DNA of 53,706 nucleotides from Bacteriovoracaceae bacterium (lineage in GTDB: Bacteria > Bdellovibrionota > Bacteriovoracia > Bacteriovoracales > Bacteriovoracaceae), in the NCBI GenBank assembly GCA_021737405.1, contig JAIPEG010000016.1, positions 1 through 53,706 of the forward strand, written 5' to 3'. Both the position numbers and the translations under genes were made by a program. The notes under the pieces are model-generated. The model searched no databases and was not told the DNA's origin. It saw only the letters and a list, made by a program, of their open reading frames with translations. Positions 51,733 to 53,706 of the stretch are shown piece after piece (position 1 is the stretch's first letter; every line of letters begins with the position of its first letter).

Positions 51733-52293
51733 TCAAGAGCGGTTAAACCGGTCCAAGTAAATAGCCACAGCAGACCTTACCGATAAATGATTATACCCAT
51801 CTAGGCTTGCGCCAAAAATAGGTTCAACCAAGTGATCAGCAAGTTCAAGTGCTTGCGCGTGAAGTCCCCAGCCTGTACCAAATATCAAGAATATGGGCGC
51901 CTTGTCAATATGCGCCTTCTCTTTTACCTGCTCTGGAGACAATTCATATTGTTCAAAGTTGGCTCCCGTTGCACATACAAGTGGCCGGATTCCTTCTTTT
52001 TCTTTAATTACTTTAATACTTTCTTCTAAACTATGACTTAGCCTAGCAATACTTAACGCCTCTTGACGGTCTGGATTATAAGCTCCATTTTTATCCTGCT
52101 CCCAGTGACCTAAAATTCTTTGGATGAGGCCATGCTGCGCCTCAAGGGGTGTAATAATATGATATTCCACTACCCCAAAGGTTCGACAACTACGGCTGAT
52201 ATCGTGGATGTCCATATTTGTCACAGAAGTTGTTACAGTCTCGTCTCTCTTATTCTTAATAGGATAATGCACTAAGCCTAAATAGAGTTTCAC
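51733..52293 (-). CDS. SPOUT-type RNA methyltransferase (PF09936-like)
   Basis: A 186-residue protein with YLGLVHYPIKNKR at the start, TNMDIHDISRSCRTFGV, IITPLEAQ, FLIFGTGWGLH and a late NHLSVRSAVAIYLDR, the knot-forming region of SPOUT methyltransferases. I assign it to the SAM-dependent RNA methyltransferase group found in Aquifex and deltaproteobacteria. Target unknown. It overlaps trmD by GTGA and sits between trmD and rplS, which fits a tRNA or rRNA role. Confidence 0.78.
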   Translation of the reverse strand: MKLYLGLVHYPIKNKRDETVTTSVTNMDIHDISRSCRTFGVVEYHIITPLEAQHGLIQRILGHWEQDKNGAYNPDRQEALSIARLSHSLEESIKVIKEKEGIRPLVCATGANFEQYELSPEQVKEKAHIDKAPIFLIFGTGWGLHAQALELADHLVEPIFGASLDGYNHLSVRSAVAIYLDRFNRS

Positions 52294-53033
52294 TCAGTAT
52301 CCCCTTTTTTAAGCAAGTCAGGACGATACTTTTGAGTCATTTTAACTCTTTCCTGCTTACGCCATGTCTTAATATTTTCATGATGGCCACTTAGTAAAAT
52401 CTTTGGAACTTCCTTATCGCAAGCTATCTGAGGCTTTGTGTACTGAGGAAATTCTAGACCCACACCATCAAAGGATTCCTCGAGAGGACTATCTTCGTTA
52501 TTTAGAACCCCTGGAAAGAGCCTAAAGATAGCATCTAAAATAGGAAGTAAGGCCAATTCCCCACCTGATAGGACAAAATCCCCTAAACTAAGATGTTCTT
52601 CTACATATTTTTCAATAAATCGTTCATCAATACCTTCATATCGACCACATATAAAAACGAGGTCTTTACTAGTGTCGTCCAATAAATAGCTCTGATACTT
52701 AAATGCAAGGGATTGATTAAAGCTTTTACCTCTAGGCCCTAGATAAATAACTTTAAGGTTTTCTTCTAAAGGGCCAAGGTATTCGCCTTTTATAAAAATA
52801 CCATCTAAAAGTGCATTCTCTAAAATATCTGCCCTAATAACCTGACCAGCACCGCCACCATAAGGTCCTGCATCAACACCTTTAAAGCCTTTTTCACTAT
52901 AGTCACTGGGGTTTATAAAGTTAACTTCTGGTAAGTCTGCCCTCTCACCTCTTAAAGCTGCGCCAACAACACCTGTCTCAAAAATAGGTTTAAAAAAATC
53001 CGGAAATAGAGTAATCACCCAAATTTTCTTCAA
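52290..53033 (-). CDS. trmD: tRNA (guanine37-N1)-methyltransferase
   Basis: A 247-residue TrmD with ITLFPDFFKPIF, DAGPYGGGAGQVIRADIL, ICGRYEGIDERF and LGDFVLSGGELALLPILDA, all SAM-knot motifs. It methylates G37 next to the anticodon. Start is TTG, overlapping the rimM stop (TTGA); the end overlaps the methyltransferase gene. Confidence 0.96.
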   Translation of the reverse strand: MKKIWVITLFPDFFKPIFETGVVGAALRGERADLPEVNFINPSDYSEKGFKGVDAGPYGGGAGQVIRADILENALLDGIFIKGEYLGPLEENLKVIYLGPRGKSFNQSLAFKYQSYLLDDTSKDLVFICGRYEGIDERFIEKYVEEHLSLGDFVLSGGELALLPILDAIFRLFPGVLNNEDSPLEESFDGVGLEFPQYTKPQIACDKEVPKILLSGHHENIKTWRKQERVKMTQKYRPDLLKKGDTE

Positions 53034-53551
53034 ATATGCTCCGGTACGTTTATGATGATCTCTCTTTTTTCAAAATCGATGGATTGAACAAAAGCATCGA
53101 TGAGTAGAACATCTAGTTCTTTTTCCCCAGAAATATGTAAAATGTCTTGAACGCCATTTGTCCCCAAAGATTCGACAACTCCCTGGAGCTCACCATCCTC
53201 ACTTAGAACTTTCATACCCAACAGATCGTTGAGATAAAATTCACCATCTTTTAACTTTGGAAAATCTTCTCTCGGATAGAAAAGAGAAAATGGTATTAAA
53301 GCTTCCGCTAAATTTCGATCTTCAACAGAAGAAAACTCACAAATGGTTTTATTACCAAAGGAGATTGACTTTATTTTTTGCTTCAGTCCCTCAACAGGGA
53401 CCTGACTTTCATTTGAAAGTGGAAAGATGAGGACTTCCGATCCCTTTTTCAACACGCTCTCATCGCGGTTAAATAGGCTTAATGTAAACGCCCCTTTAAT
53501 TCCATGAGGCCTTCGACAATGTCCTAACTCAATAAAGTTTTTCTTATCCAT
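53030..53551 (-). CDS. rimM: ribosome maturation factor RimM
   Basis: A 173-residue protein with the RimM N-terminal segment ELGHCRRPHGIKGAFTLSLFN and the PRC-barrel part (EFYLNDLLGMKVLSEDGELQGVVESL...). It helps 30S assembly at the 16S 3' domain. The usual upstream neighbour rpsP is not here; instead a 5S rRNA gene and its terminator lie upstream. Confidence 0.93.
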   Translation of the reverse strand: MDKKNFIELGHCRRPHGIKGAFTLSLFNRDESVLKKGSEVLIFPLSNESQVPVEGLKQKIKSISFGNKTICEFSSVEDRNLAEALIPFSLFYPREDFPKLKDGEFYLNDLLGMKVLSEDGELQGVVESLGTNGVQDILHISGEKELDVLLIDAFVQSIDFEKREIIINVPEHI

Positions 53552-53574
53552 TTCTCAAATTGCTCACAAAAGAC

Positions 53575-53601
53575 AAAAAAAAAGCCACCCGAAGGTGGCT
53601 T
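53575..53601 (-). terminator. terminator of the rRNA operon
   Basis: GCCACC and GGTGGC pair around a TTCG tetraloop, then about nine T on the minus strand, a few bases past the 5S rRNA 3' end. Confidence 0.92.
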
Positions 53602-53611
53602 TTATATAATT

Positions 53612-53706
53612 GGTGCATCTTGCTATTCTCACACTCAGTCTCCCGAGCACTACCTTCGCCGATGTTGGGCTTAACTGCCGAGTTCGGGATGGGATCGGGT
53701 GTTTCC
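53612..53706 (-). rRNA. rrf: 5S ribosomal RNA, 5' part beyond window edge
   Basis: The reverse complement aligns with bacterial 5S rRNA: CCGAACTCGGCAGTTAAGCC and TCCCGATCCCATCCCG-type core (the GATCGGGTG...GAGTTCGG region on the plus strand), then ATCGGCGAAGGTAGTGCTCG. The 3' end is near 53612; about 20 bases of the 5' end lie outside the window. It is the last gene of an rRNA operon ending at this edge. Confidence 0.9.

Noticed and set aside
1..53706. Mobile elements, prophage, CRISPR arrays or tRNA genes
   Set aside because: No transposase or integrase, no regular spaced repeats and no tRNA cloverleaf pattern could be seen on either strand.

Overview
The window looks like chromosome from a low-GC Gram-negative bacterium, most likely a Bdellovibrionota member of the Bacteriovorax/Halobacteriovorax type. 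The inference rests on AT-rich sequence (below 40% GC by eye), an LPS-assembly LptD, many short lipoproteins, secreted M4 and large zinc metalloproteases, a threonyl-tRNA synthetase without TGS domain, and an RNA methyltransferase of the PF09936 type between trmD and rplS. No 16S sequence is present, so the placement is an inference. No transposase, integrase, phage gene, CRISPR array or tRNA was seen; this is ordinary chromosomal backbone with some unusual accessory operons.

Layout. 21-2352 (minus): DUF1415 protein, then a von Willebrand A protein carrying an ExbD/TolR-like membrane helix, with a MotA/TolQ/ExbB partner. 2502-4321: a CheY-like regulator, a NagB-like protein and a divergent PIG-L deacetylase. 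4318-9457 (minus): M4 protease, 3-hydroxyisobutyryl-CoA hydrolase-like enzyme, FKBP lipoprotein, a lipoprotein and RNase HI. 9570-16713 (plus): PTPS-family enzyme, M14 peptidase, HDAC-like deacetylase, an outer-membrane protein and a very large metalloprotease lipoprotein. 16741-25014 (minus): membrane-anchored ferredoxin, then the classical truB-rbfA-infB-nusA-rimP translation operon, rimI and an exported protein; 24965-26245 is a TPR/winged-helix regulator. 26451-35921 (plus): thrS, then ddl and a tightly overlapping operon (aminotransferase-GNAT-pseudoaminotransferase fusion, C45 acyltransferase-like protein, class III aminotransferase, two CoA-transferase subunits). 35890-37652 (minus): 5'-nucleotidase and a probable small RNA with two GGA-loop hairpins. 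37772-40238 (plus): two unknowns, a [2Fe-2S] ferredoxin and a DEDDh exonuclease. 40226-49217 (minus): LysM/M23 lipoprotein, surE, a TrpF-like and a TrpG/PabA-like protein, lptD, folC, accD, an MBL hydrolase and rsmI. 49319-53706: STAS protein (plus), then on the minus strand two small unknowns, rnhB, rplS, a SPOUT methyltransferase, trmD, rimM and the 3' part of a 5S rRNA.

The most interesting items are the operon at 29315-35921, whose set of functions parallels the Bacillus subtilis yodTSRQP/kamA acetyl-beta-lysine cluster in an unusual fused form; the 76-nt RNA candidate at 37544-37619 that resembles a minimal CsrA-sequestering RNA; and the VWA/ExbD-like plus MotA-like pair at 612-2352. None of the gaps between genes exceeds 300 bases.
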